The notes: a model not told the origin generated them from the sequence alone. A stretch of 64,000 nt of DNA from Ruminococcus sp. (GCA_014799785.1 JAAVHI010000019.1:1-64000), one strand, 5' to 3'; counted from the first letter of the stretch, positions 34,536 through 44,296 are shown. A program made the numbers and translations.

Positions 34536-34692
34536 CATTTAAAAATCCGCCCGAATTATGTTCGGACGAGATTAATGCCCTGTCAGGCGGCTTTGGTCGC
34601 AGACAGACATTAAAAGGACAGTCCGCTGCCTTATGCCGCCACAGAGAGCGGCTGCTTGCGAAAGGTAAGAATGTCTTGAAATTTAGGAGGAA
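34536..34692 (+). ncRNA. Structured 5' leader of rplS (candidate ribosomal protein leader)
   Basis: About 160 untranslated bases between promoter and rplS start. Self-complementary parts include CCCGAA/TTCGGAC near 34550-34570, CCGCC with GGCGG (34588-34592), and GCCGCC with AGCGGCTGC near 34634-34657. r-protein leaders, including an L19 leader family in Firmicutes, sit in this position and bind the protein to limit its own synthesis. That this is such a leader is inference from location and pairing. Confidence 0.5.
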
Positions 34693-34697
34693 ATATC

Positions 34698-35042
34698 ATG
34701 GACGCACTGAAGCTTATCAGCAACAGCAGCCTTAAAGAGAACGCTCCCGTTGTAAACGTGGGCGACACCGTTAAGGTTCACGTAAAGATCAAGGAAGGCG
34801 AAAAGTACAGAATTCAGGTTTTTGAGGGTACTGTTATCGCCAAGAAGCACGGCGGAATCAACGAGACATTTACCGTAAGACGTGTTGCGCACGGCTGCGG
34901 TATTGAGAGAGTATTCCCCGTTCATTCGCCGGTTGTTGACAAGGTTGAGCTTGTAAGAAGCGGTAAGGTTCGCCGCAGCAAGCTTTATTATCTGCGCGAC
35001 AGAGTCGGCAAGGCTGCAAAGGTTAAGGAACAGATTCGCTGA
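34698..35042 (+). CDS. rplS: 50S ribosomal protein L19
   Basis: A 114-residue protein with clear L19 sequence: [60 protein letters not shown], and the end [20 protein letters not shown]. It sits at the 30S-50S interface. TAGGAGG precedes the ATG and a terminator follows. Confidence 0.98.
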   Translation: MDALKLISNSSLKENAPVVNVGDTVKVHVKIKEGEKYRIQVFEGTVIAKKHGGINETFTVRRVAHGCGIERVFPVHSPVVDKVELVRSGKVRRSKLYYLRDRVGKAAKVKEQIR

Positions 35043-35052
35043 TGCGGCTGTG

Positions 35053-35077
35053 AAAAGGGACTGTGCGTCCCTTTTTT
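35053..35077 (+). terminator. Intrinsic terminator after rplS
   Basis: AAAAGGGAC (35053-35061) pairs GTCCCTTTT (35067-35075) with loop TGTGC and a T run to 35077. Confidence 0.88.
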
Positions 35078-35210
35078 GCTATAAACACGACTGTACCGCG
35101 TCTCGGTGATGGCGGCCGTTTGAGAAACGGATAAAGTATGCGATTAATGATACAGGAATTTGAATCTGTCGGGCGGTATGGGTAACGCTCGGCTTTTGGG
35201 AGGGGATATT

Positions 35211-35894
35211 ATGGATATAGGATTTAAGAGTACGGGAATGGCTGTCAGTGCGTATTCCGCAGCTGCGGCGCGCACAAGAGAGCAGTCTGCACCAAAGCCT
35301 GCAAAGACGGACACTTACGTCAAGACGCGCGATACGGCGGAGATTTCCAAAAGAAGTCTGAAAGCGGTGCCTGAGTCATCTTCGGACATAGCGCTGGAGA
35401 TGGAGGCTGTTGCGGCGGGCAAGGACTTTTCCGATGCTGTTTCACGCTATATGGAGGAAAACCACCAGGAGCTTGATGTAAATCTGCGCGCTTCCGTCGA
35501 TCCGGGCGGAAGAATTTACGCGGAGACCTATATCCGCTCGCTTGCCAAACAGTATCGTGACGCTGAAAACGCTGTCCGCGAATACTACAGCGAGGCGCAC
35601 CGCGAAAATCTTTCGTTTGAAAATTCCAATAACCACATTTCGGAAAAATATCTGTGGCCGGATTCAACCTGCTTCAAGTCGGATATGTCCGCCTCGGAAA
35701 GGCAGATGGCGGCAAGACAGGAACGCGCGATGCTTTGGGGCGGAAGCATTACTCTGGGAGACCCCTACGCGCTTGCTTCAAGAGGCGGAGTACTCAGTAT
35801 AAGCAGCATGGACAGAATTGCGCGTGAGGCTGCCGAAAGTAAGATAGAAGAGCTTATCAGAATTAAAAAGAGAGAGTTCGGAGCAGCAATATAA
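35211..35894 (+). CDS. Hypothetical protein between rplS and lepB
   Basis: A 227-residue soluble protein, no signal or membrane span. Residues 1-60 are Ala/Ser/Thr/Lys-rich, probably disordered, with TRDTAEISKRSL reminiscent of the start of FlgM-like regulators; the rest is helical and charged (RAMLWGGSITLGDPYALASR near the end; REAAESKIEELIRIKKREFG). I do not recognise the family. The start is ATG 35211 (GGGAGGGG 6 bases upstream); upstream in-frame codons have no site. It has its own intergenic region containing a CCGTTTGAGAAACGG inverted repeat (35116-35130). Confidence 0.7.
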   Translation: MDIGFKSTGMAVSAYSAAAARTREQSAPKPAKTDTYVKTRDTAEISKRSLKAVPESSSDIALEMEAVAAGKDFSDAVSRYMEENHQELDVNLRASVDPGGRIYAETYIRSLAKQYRDAENAVREYYSEAHRENLSFENSNNHISEKYLWPDSTCFKSDMSASERQMAARQERAMLWGGSITLGDPYALASRGGVLSISSMDRIAREAAESKIEELIRIKKREFGAAI

Positions 35895-35934
35895 ATAAGA
35901 TATAAAACACAAAAATTGCGGGAGGGTATTTGAT

Positions 35935-36516
35935 ATGGCAGGATATGAGCTTAATTACGAGGCGCTTGATGATGCTGACAAGAAGAAGGAAGTCACCGCA
36001 GCCGAGGAATTTATCGACTGGGTGGAGACTATTATAGGCGCATTTTTTGTTGTAATACTTATATTTACGTTTCTTCTTCGTGTCGCTAACGTAGACGGCG
36101 CGTCAATGCAGCCTACCCTTACCGAGGGCGACAGGCTGATTGTTTCGCATCTTCTCTACGAACCTGCGGCAGGGGATATTGTTATCGTAAACAGCGAAAA
36201 GCTGGGCAAGGCTATTGTGAAGCGTGTAATTGCCGTTGAGAACCAGACTGTAGAGATTGACGCCGCGGCAGGAGTGGTAAAGGTTGACGGCGTTGCTCTT
36301 GACGAACCGTATATCCTTGAGCTTACCAAGGAGGACGAGGGTTATCACGATTATCCCGTTACCGTTCCCGAGGACTGTGTTTTTGTTATGGGAGACAACA
36401 GAATGAACTCAACCGACAGCAGAAGCGAGTGGGTCGGATTTGTTAATGAGGAGGACATTCTCGGAAAAGTTGTCTTTAGAATTTTCCCCTTTAATTCTAT
36501 CGGCGCTCCCGCCTAA
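35935..36516 (+). CDS. lepB: Signal peptidase I
   Basis: A 193-residue membrane serine protease that removes signal peptides. One N-terminal span (about residues 32-48), then the catalytic Ser57 in GASMQPTL, the catalytic Lys96 in AIVKRVIA, and the GDNRMNSTDSR box about residues 160-170. It starts 40 bases after the hypothetical gene and 12 bases before rbgA. Confidence 0.96.
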   Translation: MAGYELNYEALDDADKKKEVTAAEEFIDWVETIIGAFFVVILIFTFLLRVANVDGASMQPTLTEGDRLIVSHLLYEPAAGDIVIVNSEKLGKAIVKRVIAVENQTVEIDAAAGVVKVDGVALDEPYILELTKEDEGYHDYPVTVPEDCVFVMGDNRMNSTDSRSEWVGFVNEEDILGKVVFRIFPFNSIGAPA

Positions 36517-36528
36517 TCGGAGGATAAA

Positions 36529-37389
36529 ATGACTGAAATACCGTCTATACAATGGTTTCCCGGTCATATGACCAAAACAAAGCGCATGATAAAGGCTTCG
36601 CTGCCTTTGGTGGACGCGGTAGTCGAGATACTTGACGCGCGTATACCCGAATCCAGCAGAAACCCCGATTTGCAGTCGCTTATTGAGGGCAAGCCAAGGA
36701 TTGTTGTGCTGAATAAGTGCGATACCGCAGACGAGAACGCTACCCAGAAATGGGCGGAGTATTATCGTTCCCAAGGTCTGACGGTCATTGCCGCGGACTG
36801 CCGAAGCGGTAAGGGGCTTAACAAGTTTGCTCCTGCGGTAAAGTCGGCTCTCGCGCCGCTTATTGAAAAGTACAAAGCAAAGGGCATGGAGGGTCGCGTT
36901 CTGCACCTGATGGTTGTTGGTATACCCAACGTGGGAAAATCTTCATTTATAAACCGTCTTGCAGGACAGAAAAAGGCTAAGGTTGAGGACCGTCCCGGCG
37001 TTACAAGGACTAAGCAGTGGGTGAAGCTTTCAGACGATATGGAGCTTCTGGATATGCCGGGAGTTCTGTGGCCCAAGTTTGAGGATATGTCCGTGGGCGA
37101 AAAGCTTGCTTTCACGGGCGCGGTCAAGGACGACGTTGTGGACGTGGAAACTCTTGCCTGCCGTTTGCTGTATGTGCTTAACGATCTATACAGAGACGAG
37201 CTTACCGCAAGATACAAGATACAGACCGAGGAAAACGAGGACGGCTACGAGCTGCTCCAAAAGGTGGGAAAAGCCCGCGGAATGCTTATTTCCGGCGGAG
37301 AGATAAACACCGAGCGAGCGGCGATAACAGTCCTTGACGAATTTCGCGGAGGAAAGCTGGGGAGGATAACTTTGGAGCTTCCCACATAA
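36529..37389 (+). CDS. rbgA: Ribosome biogenesis GTPase YlqF/RbgA
   Basis: A 286-residue circularly permuted GTPase: N-terminal QWFPGHMTKTKRMI, G4 NKCD at 62-65 preceding G1 GIPNVGKSS (about 131-139) and G3 DMPG. RbgA acts in late 50S assembly. Co-transcribed with lepB and rnhB, as in many Firmicutes. Confidence 0.96.
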   Translation: MTEIPSIQWFPGHMTKTKRMIKASLPLVDAVVEILDARIPESSRNPDLQSLIEGKPRIVVLNKCDTADENATQKWAEYYRSQGLTVIAADCRSGKGLNKFAPAVKSALAPLIEKYKAKGMEGRVLHLMVVGIPNVGKSSFINRLAGQKKAKVEDRPGVTRTKQWVKLSDDMELLDMPGVLWPKFEDMSVGEKLAFTGAVKDDVVDVETLACRLLYVLNDLYRDELTARYKIQTEENEDGYELLQKVGKARGMLISGGEINTERAAITVLDEFRGGKLGRITLELPT

Positions 37390-37401
37390 GGTTGTGAAAA
37401 T

Positions 37402-38004
37402 ATGACTCTTTTTGAATATGACAGCGCTGTAAGAAATGACGCTCCCGTACTCTGCGGAGTGGACGAGGCGGGGCGTGGTCCTCTTGCGGGGGACGTTTAC
37501 GCTGCCGCCGTTGTTTTTGACGAGGGCGTTTTTATTGACGGTCTTAACGACAGCAAGAAGCTTTCCGAGAAAAAGCGGGAGGCTTTGTTTGACGAAATAA
37601 TCGAAAAGGCAAAGGCTTACTGTGTTGCGACGGCGACCATTGAGGAGATTGAGCGGCTCAATATTTTGCAGGCGACCATGCTTGCTATGAGGAGAGCTGT
37701 GGAGGGTCTCGGGCTAACTCCAGATATGTCAATTATTGACGGAAACCGTATGCCCGAGCTAAAGTGTCCCGCACAAACGGTTGTAAAGGGCGATGGCTTG
37801 TCAGCAAGTATTGCTGCGGCTTCGATACTGGCAAAGGTCAGTCGTGACAGATATATGAAAAAGCTTGCGGAGGAATATCCGCAGTACCTCTTTGAAAAGC
37901 ACAAGGGTTACGGCACAAAGCTGCACAACGAGATGATCTTAAAGTACGGTCCGTCGCCTGTACACAGAATGTCTTTTTTAAAGAAGCTGCTGAAAAATGG
38001 ATAG
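37402..38004 (+). CDS. rnhB: Ribonuclease HII
   Basis: A 200-residue nuclease that removes RNA and single ribonucleotides from DNA-RNA hybrids. Seen: [20 protein letters not shown] with the first catalytic Asp-Glu pair, [13 protein letters not shown], a later IDGNRMP with Asp, and [15 protein letters not shown]. It overlaps yraN by 8 bases. Confidence 0.97.
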   Translation: MTLFEYDSAVRNDAPVLCGVDEAGRGPLAGDVYAAAVVFDEGVFIDGLNDSKKLSEKKREALFDEIIEKAKAYCVATATIEEIERLNILQATMLAMRRAVEGLGLTPDMSIIDGNRMPELKCPAQTVVKGDGLSASIAAASILAKVSRDRYMKKLAEEYPQYLFEKHKGYGTKLHNEMILKYGPSPVHRMSFLKKLLKNG

Positions 38005-38359
38005 ACAGGAACTGGGACAGTTCGGCGAAAAAGCCGTTGCCTATTACCTTGAAAAAAAGGGCTACAGAATTGTCAGACGAAATTATCGCATAAAGGGCGG
38101 GGAGCTTGACATTATTGCCGAAAAGGACGGCATTATCGCGTTCGTGGAGGTAAAGACACGTACTCCAGAACCGCTTGTGAACGGTCTGGAAGCTGTTACG
38201 GCGGCTAAGAAAAAAATGATGATCAGAACCTCCGAGGAGTATTCCTACCGTTTTCCCCACGATTTGCAGCCGCGGTTCGACGTGGCATGGGTAACGGTTT
38301 CGGACAGAAAGGTCGTCGGATTTCAATATGTTGAAAACGCTTTCGATGCGAGCAGATAA
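37997..38359 (+). CDS. yraN: UPF0102 protein YraN
   Basis: A 120-residue endonuclease-fold protein: [39 protein letters not shown] and [10 protein letters not shown] keep the PD-(D/E)XK-like pattern (E, D, E-V-K). The cellular role is poorly defined. Position after rnhB is the usual one. Confidence 0.94.
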   Translation: MDRQELGQFGEKAVAYYLEKKGYRIVRRNYRIKGGELDIIAEKDGIIAFVEVKTRTPEPLVNGLEAVTAAKKKMMIRTSEEYSYRFPHDLQPRFDVAWVTVSDRKVVGFQYVENAFDASR

Positions 38360-38388
38360 ATGTAAATTTTTGTAAAGGAATGTTGGCT

Positions 38389-39882
38389 ATGTACTACAAA
38401 AGCACAAGAGACAGCGGCGTGAAGAAAAGCTCCGCCGAGGCTATCGTGCAGGGAATTTCCGCTGACGGAGGACTTTTCGTTCCGTCCGAAATACCCGCAA
38501 TTTCTATGGACGAGATCGTTAAGCTGGGTGATATGAGCTATTCTGACAGGGCGGCTTATATTTTCGCGAAGTATCTTACGGACTTCACCGACGCAGAAAT
38601 AAGATACTGCACCGATAACGCCTATAACGACAAGAAATTTGCAACAGAAAATATTTCCGAGATATCACATCTTTTTGACGGAACCTATATTCTTGAGCTT
38701 TGGCACGGCCCTACCTGCGCTTTCAAGGACATGGCTTTGCAGATTCTGCCGTACCTGCTTACGACCTCCGCAAAAAAGATCAATATTGACAAGAAGATCA
38801 TAATTTTGGTTGCAACTTCAGGCGATACCGGAAAGGCCGCTCTCGAGGGCTTTGCGGACGTTCCCGATACACAGATCATGGTGTTCTATCCCGAGGACGG
38901 CGTAAGTCCCATGCAGAAGCGCCAGATGACCACTCAGGACGGCAAAAATGTTGCGGTATGCGGTATCAAGGGCAACTTTGACGACTGTCAGAACGGCGTT
39001 AAGGCTATCTTTACCGATGAAACTATTAAGGCAAAGCTTGAAGCCAACAAGATGATGTTCTCCAGCGCAAACTCCATTAACTGGGGACGTCTTGCTCCGC
39101 AGATAATTTACTATATTTCTGCCTATGCTACACTTGTCAAGGACGAGGAAATTTCCGCAGGTGACAAGATCAATATTGTTGTTCCCACCGGAAACTTCGG
39201 AAACATTCTTGCAGCTTACTACGCGAAGCACATGGGTCTGCCTGTGAACAAGCTGATATGCGCTTCAAACTCCAACAAGGTGCTTACAGACTTCATTACC
39301 ACAGGCGTGTACGACAGAAACCGCGAGTTTATTACTACTATTTCGCCGTCTATGGATATCCTTATTTCCAGCAATCTGGAAAGACTTCTTTACCTCATGT
39401 GCGGCGAGAATGACGCACTGATACGCGAGTGGTTCGGCTCTCTTGCCAAGGAGGGAAGATACGAGGTCACAGACGAGATCAAGGCTAAGCTTGCGGACGA
39501 ATTCGCGGCTGGCTTCTGCGACGACAAGGCTACCAAGGACACTATCAAGAGAATTTTCGATAAATATTCCTACACTCTCGATACCCATACTGCTGTCGCG
39601 GTAAAGGTTTACGAGGACTACCGCGCGGAGACTGGGGACACCACAAAGACTGTTATCGCGTCCACGGCAAGCCCCTATAAGTTCAGCGCAAGTGTGCTTG
39701 AAGCTATCGACGGCAAGGCTTCCGAGATCGGCGAGTTTGAGATGATAGACCGTCTTGCGGAGCTTTCGGGATATGAGATACCCAAGTCTCTTGCGGCTCT
39801 GAAAACCAAGGAGCGCCGCTTTAAGGACGTTATTGCAAGGGAAGAGCAGCAGGATTATGTCCTGAAACAGCTTTCCGTCTAA
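38389..39882 (+). CDS. thrC: Threonine synthase
   Basis: A 497-residue PLP enzyme making threonine from O-phosphohomoserine. YYKSTRDSGVKKSSAEAIVQ at the start and WHGPTCAFKDMALQILPYLL with the PLP Lys, then ATSGDTGKAALEGF, match the long ThrC type. Start ATG 38389 is spaced 9 bases from AAAGGA; ATG 38380 directly abuts it. Confidence 0.95.
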   Translation: MYYKSTRDSGVKKSSAEAIVQGISADGGLFVPSEIPAISMDEIVKLGDMSYSDRAAYIFAKYLTDFTDAEIRYCTDNAYNDKKFATENISEISHLFDGTYILELWHGPTCAFKDMALQILPYLLTTSAKKINIDKKIIILVATSGDTGKAALEGFADVPDTQIMVFYPEDGVSPMQKRQMTTQDGKNVAVCGIKGNFDDCQNGVKAIFTDETIKAKLEANKMMFSSANSINWGRLAPQIIYYISAYATLVKDEEISAGDKINIVVPTGNFGNILAAYYAKHMGLPVNKLICASNSNKVLTDFITTGVYDRNREFITTISPSMDILISSNLERLLYLMCGENDALIREWFGSLAKEGRYEVTDEIKAKLADEFAAGFCDDKATKDTIKRIFDKYSYTLDTHTAVAVKVYEDYRAETGDTTKTVIASTASPYKFSASVLEAIDGKASEIGEFEMIDRLAELSGYEIPKSLAALKTKERRFKDVIAREEQQDYVLKQLSV

Positions 39883-39892
39883 GGGTGGCTGA

Positions 39893-40579
39893 ATGTCTTT
39901 GTATGCAATAGCCGATCTGCATTTGTCGCTGTCGGTTGATAAGCCTATGGACATTTTCGGCGGCTGGGACAATCATGTGGAAAAGCTTACCGAAAACTGG
40001 AACAAAACCGTTTCGGAGGAAGATACGGTCGTTATTCCGGGGGATATTTCATGGGGCATGAATCTGGACGAGGCAAAGGCGGATTTCGAGTATATCAACG
40101 GTCTCAGCGGCAGGAAGATCATATCTAAAGGAAATCACGATTACTGGTGGTCAACGGTTTCCAAGCTTAACAAATTTACACTGGAAAATGGTTTTGATAA
40201 GATACAGTTCCTGCATAACAATCACTATTCCTACGGAAAATACGGTATTTGCGGTACACGAGGCTGGATAAACGAAACGGAAGTCCCCGCCGACGCAAAG
40301 GTACTGGCGCGTGAGGCACAGCGGCTGGAGGTCTCTATTCAGTCGGCGTTAAAGGAAAATCTTGAGCCGATTGTGTTTCTGCACTATCCGCCTGTTTACG
40401 GAAATGAGAGCAATTACGACATTCTCGACGTGATGTTCAAATACGGCGTAAAGGAGTGCTACTACGGACATCTCCACGGAAGGGCGCATAAAAATGCAGT
40501 CTGCGGTGTACGTGACGGTATTAATTTTCATTTGATAGCAGGTGATTTTGTGCAATTTTGCCCTCAATTGGTGGTATAA
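39893..40579 (+). CDS. Metallophosphoesterase
   Basis: A 228-residue calcineurin-like phosphoesterase: YAIADLHLS (DxH), VIPGDISWG (GD), SKGNHDYWW (GNHD), VFLHYPPVYG and YYGHLHGRAH form the full metal-binding set. Substrate unknown. It follows thrC by 10 bases. Confidence 0.92.
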   Translation: MSLYAIADLHLSLSVDKPMDIFGGWDNHVEKLTENWNKTVSEEDTVVIPGDISWGMNLDEAKADFEYINGLSGRKIISKGNHDYWWSTVSKLNKFTLENGFDKIQFLHNNHYSYGKYGICGTRGWINETEVPADAKVLAREAQRLEVSIQSALKENLEPIVFLHYPPVYGNESNYDILDVMFKYGVKECYYGHLHGRAHKNAVCGVRDGINFHLIAGDFVQFCPQLVV

Positions 40580-40612
40580 ATTGTATAAAATGGCGAAATG
40601 TTGCATTATCTA

Positions 40613-40641
40613 TGGTAAATTTATTTTAGATATGTTATAAT
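40613..40641 (+). promoter_or_regulatory. Promoter for tig
   Basis: Extended -10 TGT TATAAT ending 40641; the -35 region (TGGTAA, 40613-40618) is poor. Leader 40642-40728 holds the hairpin TCTGCCGC / GCGGCAGA. Confidence 0.6.
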
Positions 40642-40728
40642 GTTTAGTGTGTTTTAAGGCTCAGGCGGTTCTGCCGCTTTTCCGCGTCTTGCGGCAGAGC
40701 TAAGTTTTAATATTGGAGGACGTTACAA

Positions 40729-42012
40729 ATGGGTTTGGTTTCAGCAAATAAAATTGAAGCTACAAAATATGAGCTTATAATCAGCGTGGACGCAGAGGGC
40801 TTTGAAAAGGCTCTCCAGAGTGCGTATCTGAAAGCCCGCAAAAGAATCAATATCAACGGTTTCAGAAAGGGAAAGGCTCCCAGAAAAATGATCGAGCAGC
40901 TTTACGGCGAGAATGTTTTCTTTGAGGACGCGGTAAACGATCTTGTAAGAACCGATATAACCAAGGTTCTTGAAGAGGAGGACTACGATCTGATCGCTAC
41001 CCCCGAGATCGCTGTTGAATCCGTAAACAAAAGTGAGGGCGTAAAATTCAAGGTTACCGTTACGGTAAAGCCCGATGTTGAAATTTCTGACTATAAGGGT
41101 ATAGAAGTTGAAAAAGTTGTCAATGCTGTTACAGACGAGGATATCGACAAGCAGCTCCAGGCTCTCAGAGAGAGAAACGGACGTCTTGTTACCGTTGAGG
41201 ACAGACCCGCAGAAAACGGTGATGTTGCAGTTATCGACTTTGAAGGCTTCAAGGACGGCGTTGCTTTCGAGGGCGGCAAGGATTCCAATTATGAGCTTGC
41301 TCTCGGTTCGGGTACTTTCATTCCCGGTTTTGAGGAGCAGATCGTTGGTAAGAGCACGGGCGAGGAGTTTACGATTAACGTTACTTTCCCCGAAAATTAT
41401 CAGATGGAAGAGATCGCCGGACAGCTCTGCGAGTTCAAGATCAAGCTTAACGAGATCAAGGCAAAGGAGCTTCCCGACCTTGACGACGAGTTTGTTAAGG
41501 ATGCTACCGAGTTTGAAACCCTTGACGAGCTTAGAAACGACATGAGAACAAAGCTTGAGGAGCGTTCCGTAAAGAATGCCGATATGGAAGCGGAGAACAA
41601 GATTTTCGAGACTCTTATCGAAAAGATGACGGCTGATATTCCTCAGATCATGTTTGAGAACAAGATTGACGAAATGGTAAGAGATTTTGAAATGCGTCTT
41701 TCGCAGCAGGGTCTCAATATGGAAATGTACCTGATGTATACCAATATGGATATGGCTGCGTTCAGAAAGACTTTTGAGGCTCAGGCCCAGAATCAGGTCA
41801 AGGTAAGACTTGCTCTTGAAAAGATCGCGGAGCTTGAAAATATCGAGATTTCCGATGAAAAGGCCGAGGAAGAGATCGCAAAAATGGCTGAGCAGTACAA
41901 CATCTCTGTTGACAGAGTTAAGTCGGTTGTGAGCGTTAAGGCTGTCAAAGAAGACCTTAAGGTCAGCGAGGCAAGCAAGATCGTTTTGGATTCCGCAAAG
42001 ATCAACGGCTGA
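40729..42012 (+). CDS. tig: Trigger factor
   Basis: A 427-residue ribosome-bound chaperone with peptidyl-prolyl isomerase activity. The ribosome-binding signature GFRKGKAPRKMIEQ lies near residue 45, the FKBP domain (DVAVIDFEGFKDGVAFEGGK; LGSGTFIPGFEEQIVGKSTG) follows about residues 160-230, and a long helical C-terminal domain completes it. Start of the tig-clpP-clpX run, the classical order. Confidence 0.97.
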   Translation: MGLVSANKIEATKYELIISVDAEGFEKALQSAYLKARKRININGFRKGKAPRKMIEQLYGENVFFEDAVNDLVRTDITKVLEEEDYDLIATPEIAVESVNKSEGVKFKVTVTVKPDVEISDYKGIEVEKVVNAVTDEDIDKQLQALRERNGRLVTVEDRPAENGDVAVIDFEGFKDGVAFEGGKDSNYELALGSGTFIPGFEEQIVGKSTGEEFTINVTFPENYQMEEIAGQLCEFKIKLNEIKAKELPDLDDEFVKDATEFETLDELRNDMRTKLEERSVKNADMEAENKIFETLIEKMTADIPQIMFENKIDEMVRDFEMRLSQQGLNMEMYLMYTNMDMAAFRKTFEAQAQNQVKVRLALEKIAELENIEISDEKAEEEIAKMAEQYNISVDRVKSVVSVKAVKEDLKVSEASKIVLDSAKING

Positions 42013-42108
42013 TTTTCTACTCATGCTGTCGTTTAGGGTGAGTACGGACAGTTTTGTTTCCGAGATGAAATTTATTTTCGTACTGTTAATTGCCCAATAA
42101 GATGAATC

Positions 42109-42161
42109 GCAAACCATCTTTCCGCAGAAGGATGGTTTGCTTTCGTAAACACTTCTGCGGA
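42109..42161 (+). promoter_or_regulatory. clpP leader with two mutually exclusive hairpins
   Basis: Hairpin 1: GCAAACCATCTT (42109-42120) with AAGGATGGTTTGC (42128-42140), followed by TTTCG. Hairpin 2: TCCGCAGAAG (42121-42130) with CTTCTGCGGA (42152-42161), ending 5 bases before the GAGG ribosome site. They share bases 42128-42130 and hairpin 2 needs the loop of hairpin 1, so both cannot be fully formed. Hairpin 1 could simply be the tig terminator; an attenuation switch is possible. Confidence 0.5.
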
Positions 42162-42175
42162 GAAACGAGGCTTTT

Positions 42176-42763
42176 ATGAGTTTGGTACCTTATGTTGTAA
42201 GACAGACGGGAAGAGGAGAGCGCTCTCAGGACATTTTTTCCATGCTCCTTGAGGACAGGATAATTATGCTTTCAGAGGAAGTAAACGATACCTCTGCAAG
42301 TTTGGTGGTCGCTCAAATGCTGTATCTTGAAAGCCAAGACCCCGAAAAGGATATCTGCCTCTATATTAACAGTCCCGGCGGAGTAATTACTGCCGGTATG
42401 GCAATTTATGACACTATGCAGTATATCAAGTGCGATGTTTCCACAATTTGTATAGGTCTCGCCGCATCTATGGGAGCTTTCCTGCTTTCGTCGGGAGCTA
42501 AGGGCAAGAGGCTCGCGCTCCCCAATTCTGAAATAATGATCCACCAGCCCCTTATTTCGGGGGGACTGTCCGGTCAGTGTACCGATATTAAGATCCGTTC
42601 CGACCATATGGTCAGAACAAGAGAGAACCTTAACCGTATTATCGCGCAGAACACAGGCAAGCCTATTGAAACTATCCGCGAGGATACGGAGCGCGACAAC
42701 TTTATGACCGCTGCCGAGGCTGCGGAATACGGTCTGGTCGACAAGGTAATTTTTACAAGATAA
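42176..42763 (+). CDS. clpP: ATP-dependent Clp protease proteolytic subunit
   Basis: A 195-residue serine protease forming the two-ring chamber. Catalytic Ser98 (GLAASMGAF), His123 (MIHQPL) and Asp in TERDNF (about 174) are present, as is the INSPGG oxyanion strand. Partner ClpX is encoded 16 bases downstream. Confidence 0.98.
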   Translation: MSLVPYVVRQTGRGERSQDIFSMLLEDRIIMLSEEVNDTSASLVVAQMLYLESQDPEKDICLYINSPGGVITAGMAIYDTMQYIKCDVSTICIGLAASMGAFLLSSGAKGKRLALPNSEIMIHQPLISGGLSGQCTDIKIRSDHMVRTRENLNRIIAQNTGKPIETIREDTERDNFMTAAEAAEYGLVDKVIFTR

Positions 42764-42779
42764 GTCTGGAGTTTGATTT

Positions 42780-44054
42780 ATGGCCGGAAATGATAAAACT
42801 TTAAAAAGATGCGGCTTTTGCGGCAAGCCCGAAAATAAGGTGCTGAATATGTTTTCGGCGGGCGCGTGCAATATTTGCGACGACTGTGTGACGTACTGCT
42901 ATGAAATGCTTGTTGCAAACGATCTGGTTGTTCCGAGCTACGCCGACAGCCGAAACGCTAAGCCTCAGCCGCTGAAGCCCGTTAAGCTGATGAAGCCTGC
43001 GGAGATAAAAAAATATCTTGACGAATATGTTATCGGTCAGGACGAGGCGAAGATTGCGCTGTCCGTTGCGGTTTACAACCACTATAAGCGCATTAACAGC
43101 CAGACGGATACCGATGACGTGGAGCTTCAGAAAAGCAACGTTATTCTTGTTGGTCCTACGGGCGTTGGTAAAACCATTCTTGCCCAGACCCTTGCCAAGA
43201 TATTACAAGTGCCTTTCGCTATCGCTGATGCCACCACTCTTACCGAGGCGGGATATGTGGGCGACGACGTTGAGAATGTGCTTGTGAGACTTTTGCAGGC
43301 TGCCGACTTTAACGTTGAAGCGGCTCAGCGCGGCATTATTTATATTGATGAGATCGACAAGATTGCAAGGAAGTCCGAGAACACCTCCATTACCCGTGAC
43401 GTAAGCGGTGAGGGAGTTCAGCAGGCTCTTCTCAAAATAGTTGAGGGAACTGTCTCAAACGTTCCTCCTCAGGGCGGAAGAAAACACCCCAATCAGGAAT
43501 TTATCCATGTTGATACCAAAAATATCCTGTTCATTTGCGGCGGAGCTTTTGACGGTCTTGACAGAATTATCCAAAAGCGTACTGAGTCGTCGTCGCTGGG
43601 CTTCGGTGCGGATATCAAAACAAATGCAGAAAAGGCAAAGGGTATCTACAAAGGCGTTATCCATCAGGACTTTGTCAAGTACGGAATGATTCCCGAGCTT
43701 GTGGGTCGTATGCCTGTTATAACCGTCCTTGACGAGCTTGACGAAAAAATGCTGACAAGAATACTCACCGAACCGAAAAACTCGCTTGTTAAGCAGTACA
43801 AAAAGCTGTTCGAGCTGGACGGTATTGAGCTTACCATTGAGCCGGAGGCTATGAAAGCAATCGCGAAAAAAGCCATCGACCAGAAAACAGGCGCACGCGG
43901 TCTGCGTTCGATTGTTGAGAAAATTTTACAGCAGTCAATGTTCGAGCTGCCCTCCGATAATGATGTGTGCGGTCTCACGGTCACGGAGGCGTGCGTCACA
44001 GATGATGTGAAGCCGCTGGCTAAAATTGGAAAAAAGAAAATTCTGAAGAAATAA
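42780..44054 (+). CDS. clpX: ATP-dependent Clp protease ATP-binding subunit ClpX
   Basis: A 424-residue AAA+ unfoldase. The N-terminal zinc domain has CGFCGK and CNICDDC; Walker [11 protein letters not shown], Walker [12 protein letters not shown] and the C-terminal [10 protein letters not shown] sensor follow. It feeds substrates into ClpP. Confidence 0.98.
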   Translation: MAGNDKTLKRCGFCGKPENKVLNMFSAGACNICDDCVTYCYEMLVANDLVVPSYADSRNAKPQPLKPVKLMKPAEIKKYLDEYVIGQDEAKIALSVAVYNHYKRINSQTDTDDVELQKSNVILVGPTGVGKTILAQTLAKILQVPFAIADATTLTEAGYVGDDVENVLVRLLQAADFNVEAAQRGIIYIDEIDKIARKSENTSITRDVSGEGVQQALLKIVEGTVSNVPPQGGRKHPNQEFIHVDTKNILFICGGAFDGLDRIIQKRTESSSLGFGADIKTNAEKAKGIYKGVIHQDFVKYGMIPELVGRMPVITVLDELDEKMLTRILTEPKNSLVKQYKKLFELDGIELTIEPEAMKAIAKKAIDQKTGARGLRSIVEKILQQSMFELPSDNDVCGLTVTEACVTDDVKPLAKIGKKKILKK

Positions 44055-44059
44055 AAATT

Positions 44060-44160
44060 ATGCGTTTTTTGATTTCATCTTGAAACATGATCGTGAGTGG
44101 GGCTGGGGTCACCGTGCCTTGTTGACATTGAGATCATGTATCCGATATCAAAAAACGCAT
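44060..44160 (+). ncRNA. Long double-stem element between clpX and lon, candidate RNA
   Basis: ATGCGTTTTTTGAT (44060-44073) and ATCAAAAAACGCAT (44147-44160) are a perfect 14-bp pair; inside, ACATGATC (44085-44092) pairs GATCATGT (44132-44139). The inner 39 bases are G-rich (GTGGGGCTGGGGTCACC). Pairing over more than 100 bases is much more than a terminator needs, though T tracts flank it on both strands and it may end clpX transcription. It could be a structured RNA or a small inverted-repeat element. No family recognised. The remainder of the gap holds the lon promoter. Confidence 0.5.
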
Positions 44161-44243
44161 TTTCAGTTAATTTATTGTATCTAATTATTCATTATTTTTT
44201 TACAAAGACGATAAATACTAAATTTGTTATCTTAAATTGTTAC

Positions 44244-44272
44244 TTGAAAAATCCGAAGATATAATATATAAT
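44244..44272 (+). promoter_or_regulatory. Promoter for lon
   Basis: TTGAAA (44244-44249), 17-base spacer, TATAAT (44267-44272). Confidence 0.82.
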
Positions 44273-44296
44273 AGATAGTGTATTACGATAATTTAT

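Noticed and set aside
40741..42117. 458-residue minus-strand open frame opposite trigger factor
   Set aside because: Leu/Ser/Arg-rich reverse reading of a strongly conserved tig gene; no ribosome site or family sequence.
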